NCBI GenBank assembly: GCA_019348365.1
Contig: JAHWJO010000034.1
Coordinates: forward strand, 1-16,170
DNA from: Armatimonadota bacterium
GTDB lineage: Bacteria; Armatimonadota; DTGP01; JAHWJO01
Length of the DNA: 16,170 nucleotides
Direction of reading: 5' to 3'
Shown here: piece after piece, positions 1 to 6,593 of the stretch
Layout: every line of letters starts with the position of its first letter
How positions within the stretch are numbered: the first letter of the stretch is position 1
Position numbers and translations under genes: made by a program
The notes under the pieces: generated by a model
What the model was told of the DNA's origin: nothing
The model's database searches: none
Seen by the model: the letters and a program-made list of their open reading frames with translations, nothing else

Positions 1-1233
1 GTGCCGGACCGTACGCACCCCCCGGTGCCTACGGACGCGGTGGCCTGCGGGAAACTCGTAGTATTCGTACAGCCAGTCCGCGCGCCACAGCGACGGCTTC
101 CCGTCCAGAAGCGGCGCAAGGCTTCGCCCGTGCATTCCTGCGGGGACCGGCACTCCCGCCAGTTCCAGCATCGTCGGGGCGAGGTCCACGTTCAGGGCCA
201 TCTTCTCCGTCCGGGTGTTCGGCGGGATACGGCGGGGGTAGCGGATGAGGAGGGGGACGCGGATGGACGGCTCGTGCATAAACCGCTTGTCGAACATCCG
301 CCATTCGCCGTGGAAGAAACCGTTGTCAGACGAGTAGATCACGGCGGTGTCGTCGAGCTTGCGGGTCTCTTGCAGCGCGTCGAGCACCCGGCCCACGTTC
401 TCGTCCACCGCTGTCAGGGTGGCGTAATAGTCCTTCACGAACTCCAGCGAGCGCACGTCCTGGAAATCCCCGATCTTGTTGTCCGCCTCGGCGAAAGCGC
501 GGGGCTTGCCGGGGTAGCCTTTCAGGTCCGCGTCGTAGGTGTCCGGCATGGGGACCGCTGCATCGCGGAACAGGTCGTGATGGCGGCGGGCGCGCATCCA
601 GCTCCGGTGCGGCGCCTTGAACCAGACGAAGAGGACGAACGGCTTCTCCCGCTTCGCTTTGAGCCAGTTGACGGCATGATCCGTCACCACGTCGTCCATG
701 TAGCCGTCGTACCGGCGGTCGGGGCCGTTCACCCCTTCGGCGATGACGGGCTGAAGGTAGTTCCCCTGCCCCCGGTAGCCGAAATAGTAGTCCCACTGCC
801 GGTCGCGCAACGCGCCCGCCACATGCGATTTCCCGCAGAAGGCGGCCTCATACCCGGCCTGTCGCAGGTAATCGGAGATAAGGGGGAGATTTTTGGGGAT
901 CTGCCGGTTCCCGTTATCGACGACCCCGTGCGCGTGCGAGTAGAGGCCGGTGAGGAAGGAGGCCCGGCTGGGCGCGCAGAGCGCGTTCGTGACGAACATG
1001 TTTTGGAAGCGGATCCCCTCCCGCCCGATCCGGTCGATGTTCGGGGTGCGGAGGATTCGGTTCCCGTTCAGGCTCAGGGCATCCCAGCGCTGGTCGTCGG
1101 TGAGGAAGAAGACGAAGTTCGGGCGAGAGGCGTTCGGTCGCGGGGCGGGTTCCGCCGATAGCGAAGGCGTAAGCGAGAGACCCGCGAGGGCTCCCATCCC
1201 CGCGAGGATCGTCCTTCGATTTGTAATGGTCAT
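1..1233 (-). CDS. S1-family sulfatase, C-terminus cut by window edge
   Basis: This is a type I (alkaline-phosphatase-fold) sulfatase that hydrolyses sulfate esters, probably on a glycan outside the cytoplasm. The 411 codons in the window are open from ATG at 1233 to base 1, so the C-terminal part is missing. The N-terminus reads MTITNRRTILAG followed by an Ala/Gly/Leu-rich stretch, which looks like a twin-arginine (Tat) signal. Visible active-site features are the metal ligands D46-D47 in the segment TDDQRW, the formylglycine motif C86-A-P-S-R90 followed by ASFLTG, and a second metal pair D303-N304 in SSDNGFFHGEW. The ATG overlaps the stop of the upstream sulfatase gene by four bases (ATGA), which implies translational coupling. 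The substrate cannot be assigned; FCGKSHVAG and the general layout loosely recall N-acetylglucosamine-6-sulfatase-like proteins. The family call is firm and the subfamily is not. Confidence 0.93.
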   Translation of the reverse strand, partial: MTITNRRTILAGMGALAGLSLTPSLSAEPAPRPNASRPNFVFFLTDDQRWDALSLNGNRILRTPNIDRIGREGIRFQNMFVTNALCAPSRASFLTGLYSHAHGVVDNGNRQIPKNLPLISDYLRQAGYEAAFCGKSHVAGALRDRQWDYYFGYRGQGNYLQPVIAEGVNGPDRRYDGYMDDVVTDHAVNWLKAKREKPFVLFVWFKAPHRSWMRARRHHDLFRDAAVPMPDTYDADLKGYPGKPRAFAEADNKIGDFQDVRSLEFVKDYYATLTAVDENVGRVLDALQETRKLDDTAVIYSSDNGFFHGEWRMFDKRFMHEPSIRVPLLIRYPRRIPPNTRTEKMALNVDLAPTMLELAGVPVPAGMHGRSLAPLLDGKPSLWRADWLYEYYEFPAGHRVRRHRGVRTVRH

Positions 1234-3389
1234 CGGCCCGCTCCGTCCCATCGCTGATGCAGGGGCAGCGCCACCCGGCGCACGTACTCGTGCGAGTCGG
1301 AGGTGGCCGCGCGGATTTCGGGGAGCGCGGGCCGGGCTTTCTCTCCCAGACGCATCAACGCCACGATCGCGTAATGCCGCGCGGAATCCGATCCCTCTTC
1401 CAGCGCTCGGAGGAGGACCGAACGGGCGGGCTGCTCCTCGCCCCAGTCGTACAGCGCGTGGGCCGCCGCGATCCGCACAACGGATGCGGGATCCTTCAGC
1501 CGATTCGCGAGGAGGGGTTTCATCTTTGTCCGGACCGCCGGGGAGGGATTCGCCGCGTGGATGCCCCAGGCGGCCCAGTACCGCACCGAGGGATCGGGAT
1601 CGTTCAAGGCTTTTGCGTAGGCGGGGATCGCCTTCGCCCCCTGCCCGTCGAGCGCCTTGATCGCCAGGAGTCGCTCCAGCAGGTCGGTCTGGCGGAGCTG
1701 CGCCTTCCAATTGTTCGATGCGGCGGTTTTCGCTTTCAGGGGGGGCAGCTTCTCGCCGGGATATTCGATGACCTCGCTGTCCTCGAACCCGAGGCGGCAG
1801 GCTTTCGCACGGAGGGTCTTCCCCGGCTCCAGCGCGACGGGCCGGGTGTAGAGCTGCCATCCGCCCTCCCCTTCCCCGAACCGGTAGGCGATGGACGCGC
1901 CGGGAGTCGGGCAGGTGATCCGGACTTTCGGAGACTCACCCGCCGTGATTCCGAGGAAGATCGGGTCCGCCGCCTTTTGCCACCGGTCGCGGGGACGCAT
2001 CCGTTGCGTCAGCTCCGGCTCCGGGATCAGCCCCGTGTCGCCGGACTCCTTCATCCATGCGACGTGGGCGTTCCGCAGCCGCTCCAGGGTCGCGCGGTGT
2101 TTCGGGTCCCCGGCGAGGTTATGGATCTCGTGGGGGTCGTTCAGCGTGTCGTACAGCTCTTCGACGGGCTTGGTGTGCCGGAAGAAGAGCTTCTGCGGGC
2201 CGACGAGTCCCCCTTCCACCTGGAGCCGCCGCCACTCGCTCATCATGGGCATCTCGTCCATGTAGGCGATGTTCTGGGCGTAAGGGAGGTCGGGCCGGTA
2301 GTTGCGGATATACTTATAGCGTTTGTCCCGCACGCCGCGGATGATGTCGAGGGTCTCGTCCATCCGATCCCGGTGGGCGTAGACGTATTCGCGGGGCTTC
2401 GGCTTTTGATTGCCGAGGAACGCGCGGCCCTGCATGTGGGCGGGGACCTTCACCCCGGCGATGGAGAGCATCGTCGGGCCGAGGTCCATCAGGCTCACGA
2501 GGTCGTCGCGGACGGAGCCGGGTTTCAGCGTCCCCGGCCACCGGACGATGAGCGGGACCTGGATCCCCGAATCGTAGACCCACCGCTTCCCGCGCGAGAG
2601 CCCGCGCCCGTGGTCGCCCCAGAAGACGACGATGGTGTTCTCCGCCAGGCCGTCTTCCTCCAGTTGCTTGAGGATCTCCCCCGCCTGGAGGTCCATGGCG
2701 GTCACGAGGTCGTGATAGCGCGCCCAGTCGTTGCGGACCTTCGAGGTGTCGGGGTAGTAGGGCGGGAGCTTCGCCTTCGCAGGGTCGTGGCGGTCTTCGG
2801 GTTTGAGGTCCTGCGTGAATCGGGCGAACGCATCCGGCGCGGCGCGGACCTTTCCTTCGTGGGAGGTTTCCAGGTTGATGACGGAGAAGAACGGCTTTCC
2901 CGCCGGGCGGTTGCGCCAGTGGGCTTTTTGTCCCAGCTGGTCCCAGGCGGTGGCAGGGCTGTCGAAGTTGTAATCGGTCTTGGAGCGGTTGGTGCAGAAG
3001 TAGCCCGCCGCGCGCAGGTACTCGGTGAAGCAACGCACCTCCGGGGGCGGGACCCCCTTGCTCCGCATATGCTGGGTGCCGATGGCGGGGGCGTACATCC
3101 CCGTGATGATCGCCGAGCGGCTGGGGGCGCACACGGGCGCGGAGGAAAAGGCGTTCGCGTAGCGGACCCCCTGCTTCGCCAGCCGGTCGAGGTTCGGGGT
3201 GCGGGCGTAAGTATCGCCGTAGCTGCCGAGATCGGGGCTGAGGTCTTCGGCGCTGATCCAGAGGATGTTGGGCCGCCGGGGCGGGGCGGCGGCTTCCCCG
3301 TAAGCCGGGGCGTTGACGGCGGGAACGAGCGTCAGGAGTCCCGCCATGAGGCCGGCCTGGAGGGGGGAGGAAGGTGTCAGGCGTCGCAT
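1230..3389 (-). CDS. S1-family sulfatase with chitobiase-like and HEAT-repeat C-terminus
   Basis: This secreted sulfatase has 719 aa from the ATG at 3389. That start follows AAGGGAAG in the leader and gives a signal peptide (MRRLTPSS, then a hydrophobic stretch to about residue 30). An in-frame TTG at 3434 would add 15 residues and spoil the signal. The sulfatase domain spans about residues 39-450, with metal residues E48-D49 (ISAEDLSP), the formylglycine motif C87-A-P-S-R91 and D259-H260 in FWGDHGRG. The motifs around SAEDLSPDLGSYGD and AIGTQHMRS resemble heparan N-sulfatase (SGSH)-like sulfatases, but the substrate is inference. Residues 484-545 look like the chitobiase/hexosaminidase C-terminal beta domain (SPKVRITCPTPGASIAYRF). 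Residues 570-719 form HEAT-like helical repeats (DPSVRYWAAWGI, DPASVVRIAAAHAL). Most sulfatases of this class end near 500 aa, so the tail of about 230 aa is unusual. Confidence 0.94.
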   Translation of the reverse strand: MRRLTPSSPLQAGLMAGLLTLVPAVNAPAYGEAAAPPRRPNILWISAEDLSPDLGSYGDTYARTPNLDRLAKQGVRYANAFSSAPVCAPSRSAIITGMYAPAIGTQHMRSKGVPPPEVRCFTEYLRAAGYFCTNRSKTDYNFDSPATAWDQLGQKAHWRNRPAGKPFFSVINLETSHEGKVRAAPDAFARFTQDLKPEDRHDPAKAKLPPYYPDTSKVRNDWARYHDLVTAMDLQAGEILKQLEEDGLAENTIVVFWGDHGRGLSRGKRWVYDSGIQVPLIVRWPGTLKPGSVRDDLVSLMDLGPTMLSIAGVKVPAHMQGRAFLGNQKPKPREYVYAHRDRMDETLDIIRGVRDKRYKYIRNYRPDLPYAQNIAYMDEMPMMSEWRRLQVEGGLVGPQKLFFRHTKPVEELYDTLNDPHEIHNLAGDPKHRATLERLRNAHVAWMKESGDTGLIPEPELTQRMRPRDRWQKAADPIFLGITAGESPKVRITCPTPGASIAYRFGEGEGGWQLYTRPVALEPGKTLRAKACRLGFEDSEVIEYPGEKLPPLKAKTAASNNWKAQLRQTDLLERLLAIKALDGQGAKAIPAYAKALNDPDPSVRYWAAWGIHAANPSPAVRTKMKPLLANRLKDPASVVRIAAAHALYDWGEEQPARSVLLRALEEGSDSARHYAIVALMRLGEKARPALPEIRAATSDSHEYVRRVALPLHQRWDGAGR

Positions 3390-3403
3390 ACGCTTCCCTT
3401 CTG

Positions 3404-3421
3404 ATCGAACGTATCGAACGT
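3404..3421. repeat. Perfect tandem 9-bp duplication before sulfatase start
   Basis: The 9-mer ATCGAACGT occurs twice head-to-tail at 3404-3412 and 3413-3421. It lies in the 53-bp gap between the DUF1593 gene and the sulfatase, about 15 bp upstream of the start codon. It may be a replication-slippage duplication or a paired binding site; nothing further supports a regulatory role. Confidence 0.6.
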
Positions 3422-3442
3422 GAGGCGGGGTCAAAACCCTTC

Positions 3443-4891
3443 TTACCCCTTACCTTCCCCCTGCCCCTCACCTTTCCCTTCTACAAGGATGCGCCGGTAG
3501 CGGGTCAGGGGAGGAATTCCGTCGTCGGTCACCTCCAGAATGACGTGGATTGACTTCCCCCCGGCGCCTTCCGGCATAAGGAGCACGGCTTCGGGCTCGC
3601 GCGCGTCCCGCAAATCAACCTTGCCCCGGTAGGTCCCGGCCTCGGGATAGGTCCCCCATCGGTAGGAGAGCTTCCCGCCGTCCGGGTCGGCGGACCCCTT
3701 TGCGGAGAGGCGGACTTCCTTCCCCGGCGCGGTCTTCACCCGGAGTACTGCAAGGGTACCGTCTCCGTTCAGGATGACTTTCGGGGGGTGGTTGGCTTCG
3801 CGGTACGGCTTCACGTTCCAGTCCATCCGCGCCCGGAACTCGTTCTGGAACGCCGGGCGCCACCGCCAGACCGTCGCGCGGGCGTCGGTCGTCCCGCCCA
3901 TGGTATCTTTCACGTCGCGGTAGAGGCCGCCCGCCGCCCGCTCGAACCGTCCGCCCCAGCTTCCCCACTCCGGATGAGCGGGGTCGCTCAAGCCGGTGGG
4001 AAGGAAATAGAACCAGGAGGGAGTGTCGCCTTCCTTCAAAGTGGAGTGGGGGTTCGGGGCGGTCCACGTCTTCATCGGGTAGAGCGCGCCGAGCGGACCG
4101 TGCCCATCCTTCACATGAGTCTCGATCCACTCCCGCGAGGTGAGCGATTCGTCCCCGCCGAGGTACATCCCCCGGTAGGCCGACTCCCGCTTGTCCCGCC
4201 CTTCCGGCGCGGCGCTGAGAATGTAAAAGAGGTCCGGGAACTCGCGGACGATCCAGGGGCCGGTGTCGTCCTGATGGCCGATGGCATGGACCCGGAGCTT
4301 GCCGATAAATCGCTTCACCTCCTCCGGGCTGCGGTCGTTCCGCACGCGCCAGAGGGCCTGCGCCAGCTCCGTCGAGCCGCCCCAGATCGTGACGTTGATG
4401 GGCCGGGGGTCGGGTCGGTCCACGGCGGCGATGATCCAGTCCGAGCCTTTGGTGTCCTTCCCCTCACCGAGGTTCGCCACGCCTCGCTCTGGGTTCCCCG
4501 CCTTGATCCGCTTCCGCAGCTCCCCTTCCGAAGGGTAGCCGGGCGCGTGGAGCGAGAGGTTGCCCCTCACCTTCCCGTACGACTCGACGATCTCCCGGAT
4601 GAGGTCGGGCCGGACGAGGTCTCGCTTCAACTCCCCCGGAGTACCGGACGCGGACGCAATGAGACCCTCGATCTCGAACTCATTGGCATGAGTCATCAGC
4701 CGGATCATCGACTGCTGATCGTCCGGGTCGCCGCCGATATCGGTCAGCACGAGGAGCCGGGGCTTATGCGATGAAGAGACGGGCTTCATGGGAGAGGGAT
4801 TCATGGCGCGGTCCCGGCTTTCGGCAGTGGCGCTGAGGAGGGACGTTCCGATCAGCAGGACTTCAAAGAGGAGAAGCAGGCGTGGGAACAT
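3443..4891 (-). CDS. DUF1593 / Sde182-type nucleoside-hydrolase-like secreted protein
   Basis: This is a 482-aa protein of the DUF1593 family (cellulose-binding Sde182, nucleoside-hydrolase-like domain). The ATG at 4891 is preferred: AGGA sits about 9 bases upstream and the protein then begins with a clean Sec signal (MFPRLLLLFEVLLIG to about residue 23). An in-frame ATG at 4915 would add eight residues. The segment LVLTDIGGDPDDQQSM (D51, D55, D57, D58) matches the Asp-rich metal site of inosine-uridine nucleoside hydrolases, which in those enzymes binds Ca2+ and ribose. The nucleoside-hydrolase-like part covers roughly residues 44-370. The C-terminal ~110 residues (DGDGTLAV-like start, SADPDGGKLSYRWGTYPEAG) form a PKD/Ig-like beta domain typical of the Sde182 C-terminus. 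The last dozen residues are Gly/Lys/Glu/Gln repeats encoded by purine-rich DNA. Its place among sulfatases suggests a glycan-processing role, but no reaction is established here. Confidence 0.9.
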   Translation of the reverse strand: MFPRLLLLFEVLLIGTSLLSATAESRDRAMNPSPMKPVSSSHKPRLLVLTDIGGDPDDQQSMIRLMTHANEFEIEGLIASASGTPGELKRDLVRPDLIREIVESYGKVRGNLSLHAPGYPSEGELRKRIKAGNPERGVANLGEGKDTKGSDWIIAAVDRPDPRPINVTIWGGSTELAQALWRVRNDRSPEEVKRFIGKLRVHAIGHQDDTGPWIVREFPDLFYILSAAPEGRDKRESAYRGMYLGGDESLTSREWIETHVKDGHGPLGALYPMKTWTAPNPHSTLKEGDTPSWFYFLPTGLSDPAHPEWGSWGGRFERAAGGLYRDVKDTMGGTTDARATVWRWRPAFQNEFRARMDWNVKPYREANHPPKVILNGDGTLAVLRVKTAPGKEVRLSAKGSADPDGGKLSYRWGTYPEAGTYRGKVDLRDAREPEAVLLMPEGAGGKSIHVILEVTDDGIPPLTRYRRILVEGKGEGQGEGKG

Positions 4892-4904
4892 TTCCTGGAT
4901 TCCT
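4891..4904. repeat. Copy of 14-nt TTTCCTGGATTCCT motif
   Basis: The 14-mer TTTCCTGGATTCCT is identical to a motif in the 6412-6593 gap, where it forms an inverted repeat. Here it covers the start region of the DUF1593 gene and, read on the coding strand, supplies the AGGA ribosome-binding-like bases. It is followed by GGTTTCCTCAT, another variant of the same purine-rich unit (CAGGAA/CCAGGAA). Confidence 0.6.
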
Positions 4905-4923
4905 GGTTTCCTCATAGGATTTT

Positions 4924-6411
4924 CTATTCCTTCGCGGGGGATGCAGGAATGGGTGCTCTCCTCATCGGAGTCCGGTTTCTTCCCGGAGAGACGTAGGGGT
5001 AGCGGTCGAAGCGGTCCCCTTCCCCGAATGCGCGGGGGTCTTTTATTCTTTTCATCCAGCCGTCGAGATCGCTGCGAAGGCCGCGTGCCGTCTTCGCGTA
5101 GCCGGTATCACTCGCGACATTCCTCATCTGGTACGGGTCCTTGCGGAGATCGTACAGCTCCTCCGCCGGACGCTTCCCGAAGGCGAGGTCGAAGAGGCGC
5201 TGCACGCCCGGATCGTCGCGATGCTCCATCATCCAGGCTTTGGTCGGGCCGTTGTCGATGTCACCGAAGCGGGGCGGGTCCCCGGCGGGCCAGCGGTCCG
5301 GCTCGAAGTTGCGGATGTAGAGGAACTCGTCCGTCCGCACGGCCCGGATGGGGTAGCCGAGGTTCCCCGCGCGCACGTTGGCGTGCCGCTCCCGCCCGAT
5401 GTAGGCCCGGTCTCGCTTCCGGTCGATCCGCCCGGATCTTTTCGAGACGAGGAGGGGGAGGAGACTGCGGCCCGTCATCTCCGGGAGGGGTTTCAGGCCC
5501 GCCGCTTCGAGGAAGGTGGGGGCGAAGTCCGGGAAGCTGACGAAGTCCTCCACCACGCGGTTCGGGGGGACGCGGGCGGGCCAGCGGACCGCGAGGGGCA
5601 TCCGCGCGCCGTAGTCGTACACGTTCGCCTTGGCGCGGGGAAACGGCATCCCGTTGTCGCTCGTCATCACGACAATCGTGTTGTCGAGCTTCCCCGCCTT
5701 TTCTAATTGTCTGAGGATGTTCCCCACTTCCCGGTCGAACCGCTCGACCTCGAAATAGTAGTCCAGAATGTCGCTGCGGACCTCCGGCGCGTCCGGCAGG
5801 AACGGCGGCACGGTCGCATCCGAGAGGGATTTACCGGACGCGAGGCCGGAGCCGTGTACGTAGGGCCGGTGCGGATCGGTGCTGCCGAACCAGTAGCAAA
5901 ACGGCTTTCCCTCCGGCACGCTCGCGAGGAAGGTGGAGAAGTCCTTGTAGTGCGGCCCGGCGGGATTGCGATTGCGGCCGCCGGGGCGGAGGTCGCCGGG
6001 GCTCCATCCCTTTCCCGTCAGACCGATCCGGTAGCCCGCTTTCTCCAAAAGGTCCGGATAGACGGGGAACTTCGCGTCGAGGGTGCTCCAGAGGTTCGCG
6101 CTTTCCTCCAGTCGGCTGAAGACCTGCCCCGTCAGGATCGCCGCGCGGGAGGGGGTGCATGAGGGGGAGGAGCAGAACGCGCGGGTGAACAAGACCCCCT
6201 CGCGAGCGATCCGGTCGAACGTGGGCGTTTGGAGGCCGCGCGTGCCGTACGCTCCCGCGTGGATCCACGACTGGTCGTCCGAAATGGCGAAGACGATATT
6301 CGGGCGGGTATCGGGGCCCGCTGAGGCGTCTTTGCCGTGCGCCGGAAGTGAGGCGAGACCGGCTGCCGCCAATGCGGAAGTCAGGAACAAGGATTTTTTA
6401 GGACCGGACAC
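4924..6411 (-). CDS. S1-family sulfatase, secreted
   Basis: This is a type I sulfatase of 495 aa when started at GTG 6411. GGAGGG lies 5-6 bases before that GTG, and the resulting N-terminus (MSGPKKSLFLTSALAAAGLA) is a classical signal peptide. ATGs at 6435 and 6423 are in frame but have poor ribosome-binding sites and put a hydrophilic stretch ahead of the signal. Active-site residues seen are D45-D46 (ISDDQSW), the formylglycine motif C85-T-P-S-R89 followed by AAILTG, and D-N in MTSDNGMPFPRAK. The body resembles sulfatases annotated as heparan N-sulfatase-like (GYRIGLTGKGW, STDPHRPY), but the substrate is inferred only loosely. The C-terminal part has the usual EELYDLRKDPYQMRNVA segment. 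The gene lies 182 bp after the maturase gene and 32 bp before the DUF1593 gene. Confidence 0.93.
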   Translation of the reverse strand: MSGPKKSLFLTSALAAAGLASLPAHGKDASAGPDTRPNIVFAISDDQSWIHAGAYGTRGLQTPTFDRIAREGVLFTRAFCSSPSCTPSRAAILTGQVFSRLEESANLWSTLDAKFPVYPDLLEKAGYRIGLTGKGWSPGDLRPGGRNRNPAGPHYKDFSTFLASVPEGKPFCYWFGSTDPHRPYVHGSGLASGKSLSDATVPPFLPDAPEVRSDILDYYFEVERFDREVGNILRQLEKAGKLDNTIVVMTSDNGMPFPRAKANVYDYGARMPLAVRWPARVPPNRVVEDFVSFPDFAPTFLEAAGLKPLPEMTGRSLLPLLVSKRSGRIDRKRDRAYIGRERHANVRAGNLGYPIRAVRTDEFLYIRNFEPDRWPAGDPPRFGDIDNGPTKAWMMEHRDDPGVQRLFDLAFGKRPAEELYDLRKDPYQMRNVASDTGYAKTARGLRSDLDGWMKRIKDPRAFGEGDRFDRYPYVSPGRNRTPMRRAPIPASPAKE

Positions 6412-6448
6412 AATACCCTCCATCGCGGAACCCATGAAAAGACTATGT

Positions 6449-6566
6449 GGAAAGCAGGAAGAAAGGAATCCAGGAAAACCCCTGAAAGAGACACGGCGGG
6501 TTTCTATATCCTATCTCCATTTTCCATCTTCAAGCTCTTCCTGAATTCCTGCTTTCCTGGATTCCT
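6449..6566. repeat. Inverted purine-rich repeat in the maturase-sulfatase gap
   Basis: AGGAATCCAGGAAA at 6464-6477 is exactly complementary to TTTCCTGGATTCCT at 6553-6566. The neighbouring GGAAAGCAGGAA at 6449-6460 is exactly complementary to 6546-6557. On the right the two motifs overlap; on the left they are separated by three bases. The arms are about 75-100 nt apart, so a transcript could fold into a large stem, or the motifs may be copies of a dispersed intergenic repeat. A third copy lies at 4891-4904. Confidence 0.65.
6503..6533 (-). promoter_or_regulatory. Possible sigma70 promoter for the sulfatase operon
   Basis: On the minus strand TTGAAG (6533-6528) and TATAGA (6508-6503) resemble -35 and -10 boxes, but their spacing is 19 bp, longer than the preferred 17. 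The position, about 90 bp before the GTG start of the sulfatase, is reasonable. The site sits between the arms of the inverted repeat. Confidence 0.3.
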
Positions 6567-6570
6567 CATA

Positions 6571-6590
6571 AAAAGCTCTTTAGCTCTTCA
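6571..6590 (-). terminator. Weak terminator-like hairpin after the maturase gene
   Basis: Directly after the maturase stop codon the minus strand reads AAGAGCTAAAGAGCTTTTT. This can fold into a short stem (AAGAGCT with AGCTTTT, including one G-U pair) with an AAAG loop and a run of five T. The stem is AT-rich, so termination would be partial at best. Together with the candidate promoter downstream it hints that maturase and sulfatases are separately tuned. Confidence 0.3.
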
Positions 6591-6593
6591 TCC

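Noticed and set aside
1..1161. Long open plus-strand frame opposite the left-edge sulfatase
   Set aside because: It encodes no recognisable domain. The minus-strand frame carries the sulfatase motifs throughout, and GC-rich codon bias explains the open antisense frame.
1257..3404. 715-codon plus-strand frame opposite the HEAT-repeat sulfatase
   Set aside because: It is a mirror of the coding strand with Arg/Gly/Val-rich, domain-free sequence. The opposite strand has signal peptide, active site and repeats.
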